In this document: positions 36,838-45,905 of the stretch, in pieces
Layout: every line of letters begins with the position of its first letter
Numbering within the stretch: position 1 is the stretch's first letter
NCBI RefSeq assembly: GCF_030653815.1
Contig: NZ_JAURYQ010000003.1
Span: forward strand, 1-64,000
Source: Rhodoferax sp.
GTDB lineage: Bacteria; Pseudomonadota; Gammaproteobacteria; Burkholderiales; Burkholderiaceae_C
Reading direction: 5' to 3'
Length of the DNA: 64,000 nucleotides
Made by a program: the position numbers and the translations under genes
The notes under the pieces: generated by a model
Told to the model about the DNA's origin: nothing
Databases searched by the model: none
Seen by the model: only the letters and a program-made list of their open reading frames with translations

Positions 36838-37788
36838 ATGAACGAAGTCATCGACAACGACGCCTTGCGCGCCATGCTGGAAACCATGCTGACGATCCGC
36901 ACCTACGAGGAAAAGGCCGCTGCCATGCAGGCTGCCGGTCAAGCCGCCGGCACCTGCACCTCGGTTGGCCAGGAAGCCGCCGCCGTCGGCGTGGTCGCGG
37001 CATTGGGCGCTGACGACTTCATCCTCACCAACCACCGCAGCGCCGGCCACCTGCTCGCGCGCGGCGCCGACCCGGCGCGCATCTATGCCGAAGTGCTCGG
37101 CAAGGCCACTGGCTACTGCAAGGGCAAGAGTGGTTCGTTGCACGTTTCGGCGAAGGAACTTGGCGTGGTGCTCACGTCCACCATCGTCGGCGCGGAACTC
37201 TCGCTCGCCGCCGGCGTGGGCCTGGCCGCCTCCATGCAGGAACGCAACAACGTGGTGGCCTGCTTTTTTGGCGACGGCGCCGCCTGCGAGGGTTCGTTCC
37301 ACGAGTCGCTCAACCTTGCCTCCGTGTGGAAGCTGCCGATTCTGTACGTGTGCGAAAACAACCAGTGGCAGGCCTTCGTGCATCGACGCGAGACCATGCC
37401 CATGGACCACGTCAGCACCTGGGCCGCGTCGCACGGCATGCCCGTAGCCACCGTGGACGGCAACGACGTGGAAGCGGTGTACCGCGCCGCGCAAGTCGGC
37501 ATCGCCCACGTCAAGGCCACCGGACAGCCGTATTTCCTCGAAACCTGCACCTACCGCACGCGCGGCCATTTCGAGCCGGACGACCAGGCTTATGTGGACA
37601 AGAGCGAACTCGCCGCCTGGCGCGCGAAGGACCCGATCGATCGCCTGCAGCAAAAATTGCAATTGAATGCGGCGGAGTTCCAGGCCGTCAACCAACGCGT
37701 GCTTGAGCGCATCGAGGCCGCCTGGGACACGGCCGTGGCCGCGCCCTATCCCAGCTTCTCTGAACTGACCACCGATGTCTACGCCTAA
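36838..37788 (+). CDS. acoA: TPP-dependent 2-oxoacid/acetoin dehydrogenase E1 alpha
   Basis: A 316-residue E1 alpha subunit. The TPP/Mg motif GDGAACEGSFHESLNLAS ends in CENNQW (residues about 143-176). Phosphate-contact and loop residues such as HRSAGHLLA and the YRTRGHFEPDD region match the AcoA (acetoin dehydrogenase) branch more than the long homodimeric E1. I start at ATG 36838, with AAGGA seven bases upstream; ATG 36820, overlapping the cytochrome stop, adds six residues. E1 beta follows; no E2 or E3 gene is nearby, so the true substrate is open. Confidence 0.85.
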   Translation: MNEVIDNDALRAMLETMLTIRTYEEKAAAMQAAGQAAGTCTSVGQEAAAVGVVAALGADDFILTNHRSAGHLLARGADPARIYAEVLGKATGYCKGKSGSLHVSAKELGVVLTSTIVGAELSLAAGVGLAASMQERNNVVACFFGDGAACEGSFHESLNLASVWKLPILYVCENNQWQAFVHRRETMPMDHVSTWAASHGMPVATVDGNDVEAVYRAAQVGIAHVKATGQPYFLETCTYRTRGHFEPDDQAYVDKSELAAWRAKDPIDRLQQKLQLNAAEFQAVNQRVLERIEAAWDTAVAAPYPSFSELTTDVYA

Positions 37789-37801
37789 GGAGAACAACAC
37801 C

Positions 37802-38803
37802 ATGCAAACCCTCACCATCCACGACGCCATCGGCCAGGCCATCGCCGAGGAAATGCGCCGCGATCCTAGCGTGATGATGTTCGGCGAAGGTGTCGCCACC
37901 AAGCGCGGCGACCTTCTGCAGGAATTCGGCAACAAGCGCATTCGCAACACACCGCTCGCCGAAGGCATCATCGCCGGCGCGGCCGTGGGTGCTTCCGCCA
38001 TGGGCATGCGCCCGGTGATCGACCTGCTGTTCGCGCCCTTTCTCACGCTAGCCATGGACGAACTCGTCAACAGCGCCGGCAAGCTGCGCTACCTATCGGG
38101 CGGTCAGTTCAAATTTCCGCTGGTGGCCATGGCCATGACCGGCACCGGCTGGGCCGTGGGTGCGCAGCACAACCACAACCTGGAAGCCTGGTTCGTGCAC
38201 AGTCCCGGCCTCAAGGTGGTGATGCCCTCCACCGCCGCCGACTTCAAAGGCCTGATGAAAACTGCCATCCGCGACGACAACCCGGTGCTGTTCTTTGTGG
38301 AAATGGCCATGACTTACGAGACCGGTGACGTGCCTGACGGCGAGCACCTCGTGCCATTGGGCCGCGCCGCCGTGCGCCGCACCGGCAGTGACATCACGCT
38401 CATCTCCTACGGCAAGACCGTGCGCGCCTGCGAGAAGGCAACGTCGCTGCTCGCCGAAAAGGGTGTGTTCGCCGAAGTCATCGACCTGCGCTCGCTCAAG
38501 CCGCTGGACGAAGATGCGATTCTCGCTTCAGTGCGCAAGACCGGCCGCGTGCTGGTGGTGCACGAAGCCAACCGCATGTGTGGTGTGGGCGCTGAAGTCG
38601 CCGCGATTGTTGCAGAGAAGGCATTCGATGCGCTCAAGGCACCGGTGCTGCGCCTCACCAGCCCGGATGTGCCGGCACCCTCGAGCTATCCACTGGAACT
38701 CGCGTTCGCGCCGCAGGCGGATGCCATCATGGCCGCCGCTGAAAGCCTGTTGGTGCAATCCACTAACAAAGCCGAACCTGCGCTGGCCGTGAATGCAGGC
38801 TAG
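37802..38803 (+). CDS. acoB: TPP-dependent 2-oxoacid/acetoin dehydrogenase E1 beta
   Basis: A 333-residue transketolase-like beta subunit that completes the alpha2beta2 active site. It has GEGVATKRGDL, the RIRNTPLAEGIIAGAAVGA segment, Glu for TPP activation in that motif, DLLFAPF, and the C-terminal VIDLRSLKPLDEDAI. The ATG at 37802 sits after AAGGAGAA. The stop codon shares the palindrome CTAG with the stop of the convergent GAF gene. No acyltransferase or lipoamide dehydrogenase follows, so it must borrow an E2/E3 from elsewhere or act without them. Confidence 0.85.
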   Translation: MQTLTIHDAIGQAIAEEMRRDPSVMMFGEGVATKRGDLLQEFGNKRIRNTPLAEGIIAGAAVGASAMGMRPVIDLLFAPFLTLAMDELVNSAGKLRYLSGGQFKFPLVAMAMTGTGWAVGAQHNHNLEAWFVHSPGLKVVMPSTAADFKGLMKTAIRDDNPVLFFVEMAMTYETGDVPDGEHLVPLGRAAVRRTGSDITLISYGKTVRACEKATSLLAEKGVFAEVIDLRSLKPLDEDAILASVRKTGRVLVVHEANRMCGVGAEVAAIVAEKAFDALKAPVLRLTSPDVPAPSSYPLELAFAPQADAIMAAAESLLVQSTNKAEPALAVNAG

Positions 38804-40113
38804 CAGTCCAGCTTTACCGGCCGGTCCACCGCCAGCCTGAAGCGGCCGCGCCCGGTTTTTTCGATGCGCAGATAGGGGCAACGCTCAGCCAGACGGCGTT
38901 GCAAAAGAATCAGCCGCGCTTCCAGGTTGTCGCTGATGTCTGGCAAGCGCAGCGAAGCATCGAGCCGCAGTTCGCGGTTGGAAAATTCGCTGCGCCCCCG
39001 GGCATGGCCGAACAGGAGTTTCCACAAGATGGCCCCGGCCACGCCCTTGATCAGATACTCGCCGTCGACAAACACGCTGTTGTCGGCGGGGTAGATCTTG
39101 ACCATCACTTCCGCGCCGCTCGACACAATGGCCTCAGGCGCGTCAGGCTGGTCGTCGCCGCTTTCGCTGTTCTGCTCGAAAAGCTGCATGGCGAAACCCA
39201 GCTGGCCTGTGATCGCCATCAACGCATCCTCGTCTTCGTAGGTGAAACGCAGCTTCTGCTCGCTTTCCGCGTACAGCACACCGAGCAAGCGGCCGCTGGC
39301 CATGATGGGCAGCGCCACCTGGCTGTGCGGCTCGGCCAAACCCGGAAAAGGAATTTCCTTTTCTCCACCCTCACCCAAGCTGTCGCGCAGGGCCAGGCTA
39401 TAGGCGTAGTCGCCGGTCAGGAAGGCGATGCGAATCGGCGTCTGCTGCTGTGCGGCCACCCCGATCACGCCTGCACCCAGCGCCACTTCCGAACCGGCGC
39501 CGGATTTCGCGTAGCCCCGGCTCGCCACGGTATAGAGGCGATCATTGGCAGCATCGAGCACCAGCACCATGGCGTGTTCGATGCCGAAATGCCGTGCAAG
39601 GCCTGCCAGCAGCTCGTCCAGCAGCGACGACAAATCAGCGCATTGCGCCATGCGCTCCGAGCAGGCACGCAAGGCCGGCATGCGGTTCGTCGGCATGGAG
39701 CCGCATTCCGGGGCAACGGGATCGGTGCACGCGACGTCGAGCACGCGGTAGACATCGGAACCGCGCAACCTGAATACTTTGCTCATGCCCGTCAGCGAAG
39801 CCACGCCAGCGAGCCGCGCCTTCATGTACTCAAACAGCGGGCCCTCGGTCTCGGTGCGCATGTATTGCAGCGCCAGCTGGTACTGGATGCCGGTGGCCGG
39901 GTCGATGACCTGGGCCTGGGCAAAGGGATTGGCCAGCACGTTCTCGCGCGTCTTGCTGAAGAACTGGAAGGACAAGGCCACGTGGTCGCTGTCCACGTAA
40001 TGCACCTGCGAAAGATAGGCCACATTGGGCGTCCCGTCGGATGCGCAAGTAGCGATCTGTGCCGGCTGGGCACCCTCGAAGCAGTGGCGCAAGGATTCGA
40101 GCGTGATGTTCAT
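38800..40113 (-). CDS. Flavin-split-barrel / GAF / winged-helix regulator (three-domain fusion)
   Basis: A 437-residue protein with an unusual order of domains. Residues 8-128 look like a pyridoxamine-phosphate-oxidase-type FMN split barrel (PAQIATCASDGTPNVAYLSQVHYVD). Residues 160-312 form a GAF domain (LLDELLAGLARHFGIEHAMV, LGAGVIGVAA, GVLYAE). Residues about 335-430 look like an OmpR-type winged helix (SVFVDGEYLIKGV, LEARLILLQRRLAE). It contains eight cysteines. It could be a redox or small-molecule sensor controlling the facing cytochrome/E1 genes (inference). It is coupled to the next gene by a four-base overlap. Confidence 0.7.
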   Translation of the reverse strand: MNITLESLRHCFEGAQPAQIATCASDGTPNVAYLSQVHYVDSDHVALSFQFFSKTRENVLANPFAQAQVIDPATGIQYQLALQYMRTETEGPLFEYMKARLAGVASLTGMSKVFRLRGSDVYRVLDVACTDPVAPECGSMPTNRMPALRACSERMAQCADLSSLLDELLAGLARHFGIEHAMVLVLDAANDRLYTVASRGYAKSGAGSEVALGAGVIGVAAQQQTPIRIAFLTGDYAYSLALRDSLGEGGEKEIPFPGLAEPHSQVALPIMASGRLLGVLYAESEQKLRFTYEDEDALMAITGQLGFAMQLFEQNSESGDDQPDAPEAIVSSGAEVMVKIYPADNSVFVDGEYLIKGVAGAILWKLLFGHARGRSEFSNRELRLDASLRLPDISDNLEARLILLQRRLAERCPYLRIEKTGRGRFRLAVDRPVKLDC

Positions 40114-40664
40114 GACTTCGACCCCAGTTTCTCGCCCGCATTCGGGCCCGGGGTCTGATCGAACATGGCCTCCGGCTCAAACACGACCGCGACGGCGCTT
40201 TCAGAACCGGCGAGAAGCTGGCGGGTGAATTCGGCCGAATAAGCCAGTTGCTCCAGCTCGGCGACGAAAGATTCCTGGTACGCCACCATCTCCCGCCGGT
40301 CTTCGTCCGACAGCGGCCCGACCTCCCGCACCTGCCCTTTGAACTGCAGCGTCTGGTGGGTCTTGGGTCGCGTGACCGCCAGAGCGATGGCACCGTTCTC
40401 GCGCAGGCATGCCAATACCCGGCTCGAATGCGTCTCGCTCAGGAACACCGTCAACGTGCGTCGGTCGGGAGATACGCGGATGCCGAGCCCGCGCGCCAGC
40501 GCAGGCCGGTGCAGCGCGTCACGCCCGGCGACGTTCATGGAGGTAAAACGCTGGACGAAGGCGGCGTTCACCTCGCTCAGCAGGGGAAGGTCGTCGGCGT
40601 GGGCTTTCACTGAAGGCGGCTGAATTTTCTTGTCCGTTTCGGAAGCATTTATAGAATCGCGCAT
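40110..40664 (-). CDS. Pyridoxamine-phosphate-oxidase-like flavin protein
   Basis: A 184-residue split-barrel protein with the family pattern: strand LGIRVSPDRRTLTVFLSE, then RVLACLRENGAIALAVTRPKTHQTLQFKGQV, then a C-terminal helix pair. The substrate could be a flavin, haem or F420-like cofactor; true PNPOx active-site residues are not obvious. I start at ATG 40664; the frame opens further to 40712. Its ATGA overlap with the GAF fusion, which itself begins with the same fold, suggests that the two work together. Confidence 0.72.
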   Translation of the reverse strand: MRDSINASETDKKIQPPSVKAHADDLPLLSEVNAAFVQRFTSMNVAGRDALHRPALARGLGIRVSPDRRTLTVFLSETHSSRVLACLRENGAIALAVTRPKTHQTLQFKGQVREVGPLSDEDRREMVAYQESFVAELEQLAYSAEFTRQLLAGSESAVAVVFEPEAMFDQTPGPNAGEKLGSKS

Positions 40665-40858
40665 GAGATGCAGTGACAGTGGAACAGACAATGGTGGACC
40701 CGAACAATACACCCTCCCTGCATGCGGGGCAAGCTTGAGGTGGCGTCAACATCACTGCAAGTGCGCAGTTTGGCAGTGCCCGCTTCGTAGCTGAGCCATT
40801 GAAAACCGCTCACAATATGGCATCCCCTGCACGTCAGGTTTGATGGCTTACCCACCCC

Positions 40859-43426
40859 ATGCTTGACCTGCTCAAAACCTTCTCCTGGCAAGAACTCCGG
40901 CACCACCCGTGGCGCAACGCGGCCGCCGTGATGGCGGTGATGCTGGGCGTGGCGCTGGCGTTTTCGGTGCATTTGATCAACGCCAGCGCACTCGATGAGT
41001 TTTCGCAGGCGGCACGCTCGGTGAGTGGCCAGCCCGACCTGGAATTGCGCGGCGTGCAGGGCCAGTTTGACGAGGCCTTGTTTGCCCGCGTGGCGCGGCT
41101 GCCTGAAGTGGCGCTGGCCTCACCCGTGCTTGAAGTGGGCACCTACGCCCTGTTGCCAGAAGGCAAGCGCAGCTTGCAAGTGGTCGGTGTGGATGCGCTG
41201 GTGGTGGCCTTTGTGGCGCCCGACCTGATGCCGCTGCCCGCCCGCCGCGGCGACCAGACCGCGCCCGACCGATATGTGCTGTTTGCCCCGGGGCAGGTGT
41301 TTTTGAACCCGGCCGCACTTGCCCTGGCGGGCGCAAGGCTGCAACTGCAGAGCGGCCTGGAGCCGGTCACGGTCAGCGTGGCCGGTAGCGTGCGCGCCTC
41401 GGGACGGGCACTGGCGGTGATGGACCTTGGCGCCGCGCAGGAGCTGTTTGGCAAGCAGGGGCAGCTCAGCCGCATCGACTTGCGCTTGAGGGCCGGCGTC
41501 AACCGCGACGACTTTGTTCGCAGTCTGGCCAGCGCACCCGACTGGCCCGCCAACCTGAGCCTGACGGTACCGGGTGACGCACAGTCGCAAATCAACAAGC
41601 TCTCGCGCGCCTACCGCGTCAACCTCACGGTGCTGGCTTTCATCGCCCTGTTCACCGGGGCCTTTCTGGTGTTCTCGGTGCTGTCCCTGAGCGTGGCCAA
41701 ACGGGCGCAGCAGTTTGCGCTGCTCGGGGTGCTGGGCCTGAGTGGGCACAAACGGCTGAGCCTGGTGTTGTGGGAGTCGCTTTTTCTGGGCTTGCTGGGC
41801 AGCGCCGTCGGCATTGCGCTGGGCACGGCGCTGGCAGCACTGGCCTTGAAATGGCTGGGTGGCGACCTGGGCGGTGGTTTTTTTGCCGGCAGCGCACCCC
41901 GGTTGCAGTTCAGTGCCTGGGCCGCGCTGCTCTACGGTGCCATGGGCGTGGCCGCCGCGCTGGTGGGCGGCTGGTGGCCGGCCCGGGCGGCACAGGCGCT
42001 GCCGCCAGCACAAACCCTCAAGGGGTTGGGCGGCGGGCGGGTCAATCCGCACAGCCATTGGCTCAGCCTGATGCTGATTCTGCTGGGCGCCGCGCTGACC
42101 CAGGCACCCCCGCTGTGGGGCATTCCGGTGGCAGCCTATGTGTCGGTGGCCTTGCTGCTGGTGGGTGGCATCACCGCCCTGCCGTGGCTGATTGGCCTGC
42201 TGCTGGACCGCTTGGCGCCTCTGGTGGCGCGCCAAACCCTGCCTTTATTGGCCGTGGCGCGCGCCCGGCACCAGCGCGAGACGGCGGCGGTGGCCGTGAG
42301 CGGCGTGGTGGCTTCGCTGAGTCTGGCGGTGGCACTGACGGTGATGGTGGCGAGTTTTCGGGAGTCGGTCACGCAGTGGCTGGAGCAGGTGCTGCCCGCC
42401 GATTTGTACGTGCGCAGCGCCGGCAACCTAAATGCCAGCGATACGGTGTATTTCAGCCCGGAATATGTCCAGGCCGCAGCGACTTTGAAAGGTGTCAAAC
42501 AATTGCAGGCCCAGCGCGTGCTGCCGCTGCTGCTGCAAGCCAGCCTGCCGCCGGTGGCTTTGCTCGCCCGCGACATGTCGGACCCCGCCAAAAACCTGCC
42601 CATGGTGAATGCACCCCTGCCGGTGCCGGCCGGACAGATCGGCATTTATGTGAGCGAAGCGGTGGTGGACCTGCATGGCGCTGTTTCAGGCCAGGCGTTT
42701 GCGCCCATGGGCAAGGCGTTCAAACCCTTGACCCACGCCGGACAAGCGCCTGACGCAACTTATTTTGTGGCCGGTGTCTGGCGCGACTACGCCCGCCAAA
42801 CCGGCGCCATTGCCATCGACAAGGCCGCTTTTGAGCGCCTCACCGGCGACCAGCGCGCCAACGACCTGGCACTGTGGCTGACCCAGCCCGCGGACGCTCC
42901 CCAGGTGCAGGCGGCCTTGCGCGCGCTGGCGGATGGCATTGGCTCGGGCGCGGGAGAGCTGATGGAGTTCGGCACGCCGGGGCAGATCCGCGCCACCTCG
43001 CTGCGTATTTTTGACCGCAGCTTTGCCGTGACTTACTGGCTGCAGGCGGTGGCGATTGCGATTGGCCTGTTTGGTGTGGCGGCCAGCTTCAGCGCCCAGG
43101 TGCTGGCCCGGCGCAAGGAGTTTGGCCTGCTGGCGCACCTGGGGCTGACGCGGCGGCAAATCCTGACCGTGGTCGCCTTTGAGGGTGCCGCCTGGACGCT
43201 GCTGGGTGCCCTGGCCGGGTTGGCGCTGGGCCTGGTGGTCTCAGGCGTGCTGGTGCATGTGGTGAACCCGCAAAGTTTTCACTGGACCATGGACCTGATG
43301 CTGCCCTGGCTCAAGTTGCTGGGCCTGTGCCTGGCGGTGGTGACGGCCGGCACATTGACTGCCTGGCTGGCCGCGCAGGCCGCCGCCGGGCAGGACGCGG
43401 TGCTGGCGGTCAAGGAGGATTGGTAA
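40859..43426 (+). CDS. FtsX-fold ABC permease (double MacB/LolE-type)
   Basis: An 855-residue permease with two FtsX-type halves. An N-terminal helix at about 20-40 is followed by a large periplasmic domain. Membrane helices lie around 255-380, with more near 400-440, and then a second periplasmic domain and final helices near 720-850 (VAASFSAQVLARRKEFGLLAHLGL is a cytoplasmic coupling region). The fused arrangement corresponds to AttF plus AttG. It needs an ATPase of the LolD type; none is adjacent, but one is at 33513. The kinase gene overlaps its 3' end by 17 bases. Confidence 0.88.
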   Translation: MLDLLKTFSWQELRHHPWRNAAAVMAVMLGVALAFSVHLINASALDEFSQAARSVSGQPDLELRGVQGQFDEALFARVARLPEVALASPVLEVGTYALLPEGKRSLQVVGVDALVVAFVAPDLMPLPARRGDQTAPDRYVLFAPGQVFLNPAALALAGARLQLQSGLEPVTVSVAGSVRASGRALAVMDLGAAQELFGKQGQLSRIDLRLRAGVNRDDFVRSLASAPDWPANLSLTVPGDAQSQINKLSRAYRVNLTVLAFIALFTGAFLVFSVLSLSVAKRAQQFALLGVLGLSGHKRLSLVLWESLFLGLLGSAVGIALGTALAALALKWLGGDLGGGFFAGSAPRLQFSAWAALLYGAMGVAAALVGGWWPARAAQALPPAQTLKGLGGGRVNPHSHWLSLMLILLGAALTQAPPLWGIPVAAYVSVALLLVGGITALPWLIGLLLDRLAPLVARQTLPLLAVARARHQRETAAVAVSGVVASLSLAVALTVMVASFRESVTQWLEQVLPADLYVRSAGNLNASDTVYFSPEYVQAAATLKGVKQLQAQRVLPLLLQASLPPVALLARDMSDPAKNLPMVNAPLPVPAGQIGIYVSEAVVDLHGAVSGQAFAPMGKAFKPLTHAGQAPDATYFVAGVWRDYARQTGAIAIDKAAFERLTGDQRANDLALWLTQPADAPQVQAALRALADGIGSGAGELMEFGTPGQIRATSLRIFDRSFAVTYWLQAVAIAIGLFGVAASFSAQVLARRKEFGLLAHLGLTRRQILTVVAFEGAAWTLLGALAGLALGLVVSGVLVHVVNPQSFHWTMDLMLPWLKLLGLCLAVVTAGTLTAWLAAQAAAGQDAVLAVKEDW

Positions 43427-44918
43427 CGCCGATTTCATCCGGGCCCAGAGGCTCGATGGTTTGCAGCTGCTCATCGAGCACGGTCAGCGTGGCTTCTGAC
43501 GCGTCATGCCCGGCAGCGGTGCGCGCCACGATGCGCTGGCGCAACTGACCAAGGCTGGCCTGCGGCGCCAGGATGCTGAAACTGGCGCCCATCTGCTGTG
43601 CCAGCGCGCGAAACGCATCGCGATCGGCACGCTTCAAGAAGGCGGCATCCACCACCACCGACCAGCCGGCCTGCAACAAGATCTCAGCCTGCTCAAGCAA
43701 GTGCGCATAGGTGCGCCGATGCGCATCAAGAGCGTAAATGCCAGCGCCCACGCCCGAGCCGCTGGCCGCAGTGGGTGCCAGCCCGTACAGGCGCTTGCGC
43801 TGCACGTCCGAGCGCAGGCGCAAGGTGGCGGCCTGCGGGTCGGCTTGTAACAGCGCGTTCGACGCCACGGTTTTGCCGCAACCCGACAAGCCGTGGGTGA
43901 TCACCAGACGCAACGGCACGGGCCGCAGCAAGCGCTCGGCCAGCGCCACATAGGCTTCAACTTCGCCCGCATCATCACCCGTTTGCACCTGACGCAATGC
44001 CGCCACCTTGGCCCGCACCATGGCGCGGTACACCGCGTAAAAGCGCAGCACGCGTGCCGCTTCGTAGTCGCCGCTGCGGCTCAGCACCTCGTCGAGCAGC
44101 CAGTTGGCCAGGCCCGGCTTGTCGTGCGCCAGCAGGTCGATGTAAATGAAGGCGATTTCGCTGGCCACGTCCATCCAGCGCAGGTCCTCGTTGAACTCGA
44201 TGCAGTCGAACAGCTGCACCCGCCCGTCCATCAGCACCATGTTGGCCAGGTGCAGGTCGCCATGGCACTCCCGCACCCGGCCCGCCTGCTGGCGCGCCTG
44301 CATCAGCGGCGCCAATTGTTCAAACCGGGTTTGGGTCCATTTGCGCAAGGCCGACAACCGGGCCTGAAAGCCTGGATCAGGCAGCGCACGCAACAAGTCA
44401 GTGAAGTTGTCGAGCGCGGGTTGCAGGATGTGCCGGCCCGAGCCGAAGCGCGAGCCCGCCAGCGCCACCGCTGCCGCTTGATGAAACGCCACCACGGTAT
44501 CGGCCAGCGCGGACACGTGTCGGGCCTGTAATTCGCCGCGCGCACACACATGGTCCAGCCTGCATGACTCCTCAAAACGGTGCATCTTGACGGCATATTC
44601 GATCGGCGCACCAGAACCATGCCATTGCGGATCTTGCGAGGTGTTGTAAATACCGACCACGTCCAGATAAAGCTCAGGCGCAAAACGGCGGTTCAGGCGC
44701 AATTCCTCCTGGCAATATTTCTTCCGGAGCGCCAGCGTGCTGAAGTCCAGAAATGACAGCGTGACCGGTTTCTTGATCTTGTAGGCGAAGTCCCCGGCCA
44801 GCAGCACCCAGGAGATGTGGGTTTGCATCCATTCAACGCGCGTCACGCCATCCGGATAACGTGCAGGATCAAGCAAAGCGTGAATCAGCGGTGGCAAATC
44901 GGCAAGCATGTCTGTCAT
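43410..44918 (-). CDS. Two-domain kinase: aminoglycoside-phosphotransferase-like + P-loop AAA kinase
   Basis: A 502-residue fusion. Residues about 20-330 resemble protein/aminoglycoside kinases: KIKKPVTLSFLDFS, catalytic HGDLHLANMVL and metal-binding FDCIEFNEDLRWMD. Residues about 335-490 are a P-loop kinase with GLSGCGKT and a downstream DVQRKR. This COG2187/COG0645-type arrangement is known but poorly characterised; the substrates are unknown. The start is uncertain: ATG 44918 gives MTDMLADLPP, while an upstream ATG at 44957 adds 13 residues. It overlaps the permease tail by 17 bases, facing it. Confidence 0.8.
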   Translation of the reverse strand: MTDMLADLPPLIHALLDPARYPDGVTRVEWMQTHISWVLLAGDFAYKIKKPVTLSFLDFSTLALRKKYCQEELRLNRRFAPELYLDVVGIYNTSQDPQWHGSGAPIEYAVKMHRFEESCRLDHVCARGELQARHVSALADTVVAFHQAAAVALAGSRFGSGRHILQPALDNFTDLLRALPDPGFQARLSALRKWTQTRFEQLAPLMQARQQAGRVRECHGDLHLANMVLMDGRVQLFDCIEFNEDLRWMDVASEIAFIYIDLLAHDKPGLANWLLDEVLSRSGDYEAARVLRFYAVYRAMVRAKVAALRQVQTGDDAGEVEAYVALAERLLRPVPLRLVITHGLSGCGKTVASNALLQADPQAATLRLRSDVQRKRLYGLAPTAASGSGVGAGIYALDAHRRTYAHLLEQAEILLQAGWSVVVDAAFLKRADRDAFRALAQQMGASFSILAPQASLGQLRQRIVARTAAGHDASEATLTVLDEQLQTIEPLGPDEIGVTNPP

Positions 44919-45077
44919 GATGCCAGATTTGACCTCGAATGAACGCATTATGGGCACGATGTTTGCGTGACTTAGTAGAAACCAACCCCCGCCAAGCGCC
45001 GGCCAGACCGTAGAATCAGTTTTTAATTTTTTATTAACCCGCCGGGCTACGCCCAGGCATTTTTGAGAAAGCTGCTT

Positions 45078-45845
45078 ATGAAAAAACTTCTGCTCGCTGC
45101 TGCCATCAGCGCCTTGTGCGCCTCAAGCTTTGCCCAGGGCAAAGACCTCAAGGTGGCCATCGACGCCACCTACGAACCCTTTACCTTCAAGACCGCTGAC
45201 GGCAAACCCACCGGCTTTGACGTGGATATTGCCAGCGCCTTGTGCGAACAAATCAAGCGCAAATGCGTGTTTGTCGAACAAGCCTGGGACGGCATGATCC
45301 CCGGTCTGCAGGCCAAGAAATACGACGTCATCATCAGCTCGATGTCGATCACCGCAGACCGCCTGAAAGTGGTGGACTTTACCGACAAGTACTACAACAC
45401 CCCCAGCAAACTCGTGCTGAAAAAGGACATCAAGTTTGACGGCCCAGCCTCCATCAAAGGCAAAAAGATTGGCGTGCTGAAAGCCAGCACCCAGGAAAAA
45501 TATGCCTTGGGCGAGCTCAAGACCAAGGGTGTGGAAGTGGTGTCGTATGACGCCCAGGACCAGGTCTACCTGGACATCAAGGCCGGCCGTCTGGACGGCA
45601 CCGTGGCTGACGTGATGGAAGTCGGTGGCGGCTTCCTGGACAAGCCGGGCGCTGAAAACTACCATTTCGTCGGTGAAGAACTCTACATTCCGAAGTACTT
45701 CGGTACCGGTGCCGGCGTCGCTTTACGCAAAGGCCAGGGCGACCTCAAAAAAGAACTCAACGCGGCCATTGTGGCCATTCGCGCCAATGGCAAGTACAAG
45801 GCCATCAACGACAAGTACTTCAAGTTTGACGTTTACGGCAAGTAA
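45078..45845 (+). CDS. argT: Periplasmic polar amino acid binding protein (Lys/Arg/Orn type)
   Basis: A 255-residue solute-binding protein of family 3. Signal peptide at 1-20 (MKKLLLAAAISALCASSFAQ), then two lobes: IDATYEPFTFKTADGKPTGFD starts lobe I, the hinge region is SSMSITADRLKVVDFTDKYY, and the Asp-containing binding segment DGTVADVMEVG lies in lobe II. It is most like the LAO/HisJ/ArgT group, so lysine is a plausible ligand; the lysine-catabolic operon 3.4 kb away supports this. ATG 45078 is preferred over a TTG at 45063. It is followed by the two permeases. Confidence 0.9.
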   Translation: MKKLLLAAAISALCASSFAQGKDLKVAIDATYEPFTFKTADGKPTGFDVDIASALCEQIKRKCVFVEQAWDGMIPGLQAKKYDVIISSMSITADRLKVVDFTDKYYNTPSKLVLKKDIKFDGPASIKGKKIGVLKASTQEKYALGELKTKGVEVVSYDAQDQVYLDIKAGRLDGTVADVMEVGGGFLDKPGAENYHFVGEELYIPKYFGTGAGVALRKGQGDLKKELNAAIVAIRANGKYKAINDKYFKFDVYGK

Positions 45846-45905
45846 TTCATCCGCAAACAGCCGGCCTTCTGAGCACGCGCGCAGGGCCGGTTGACTGGCG
45901 CCTCC

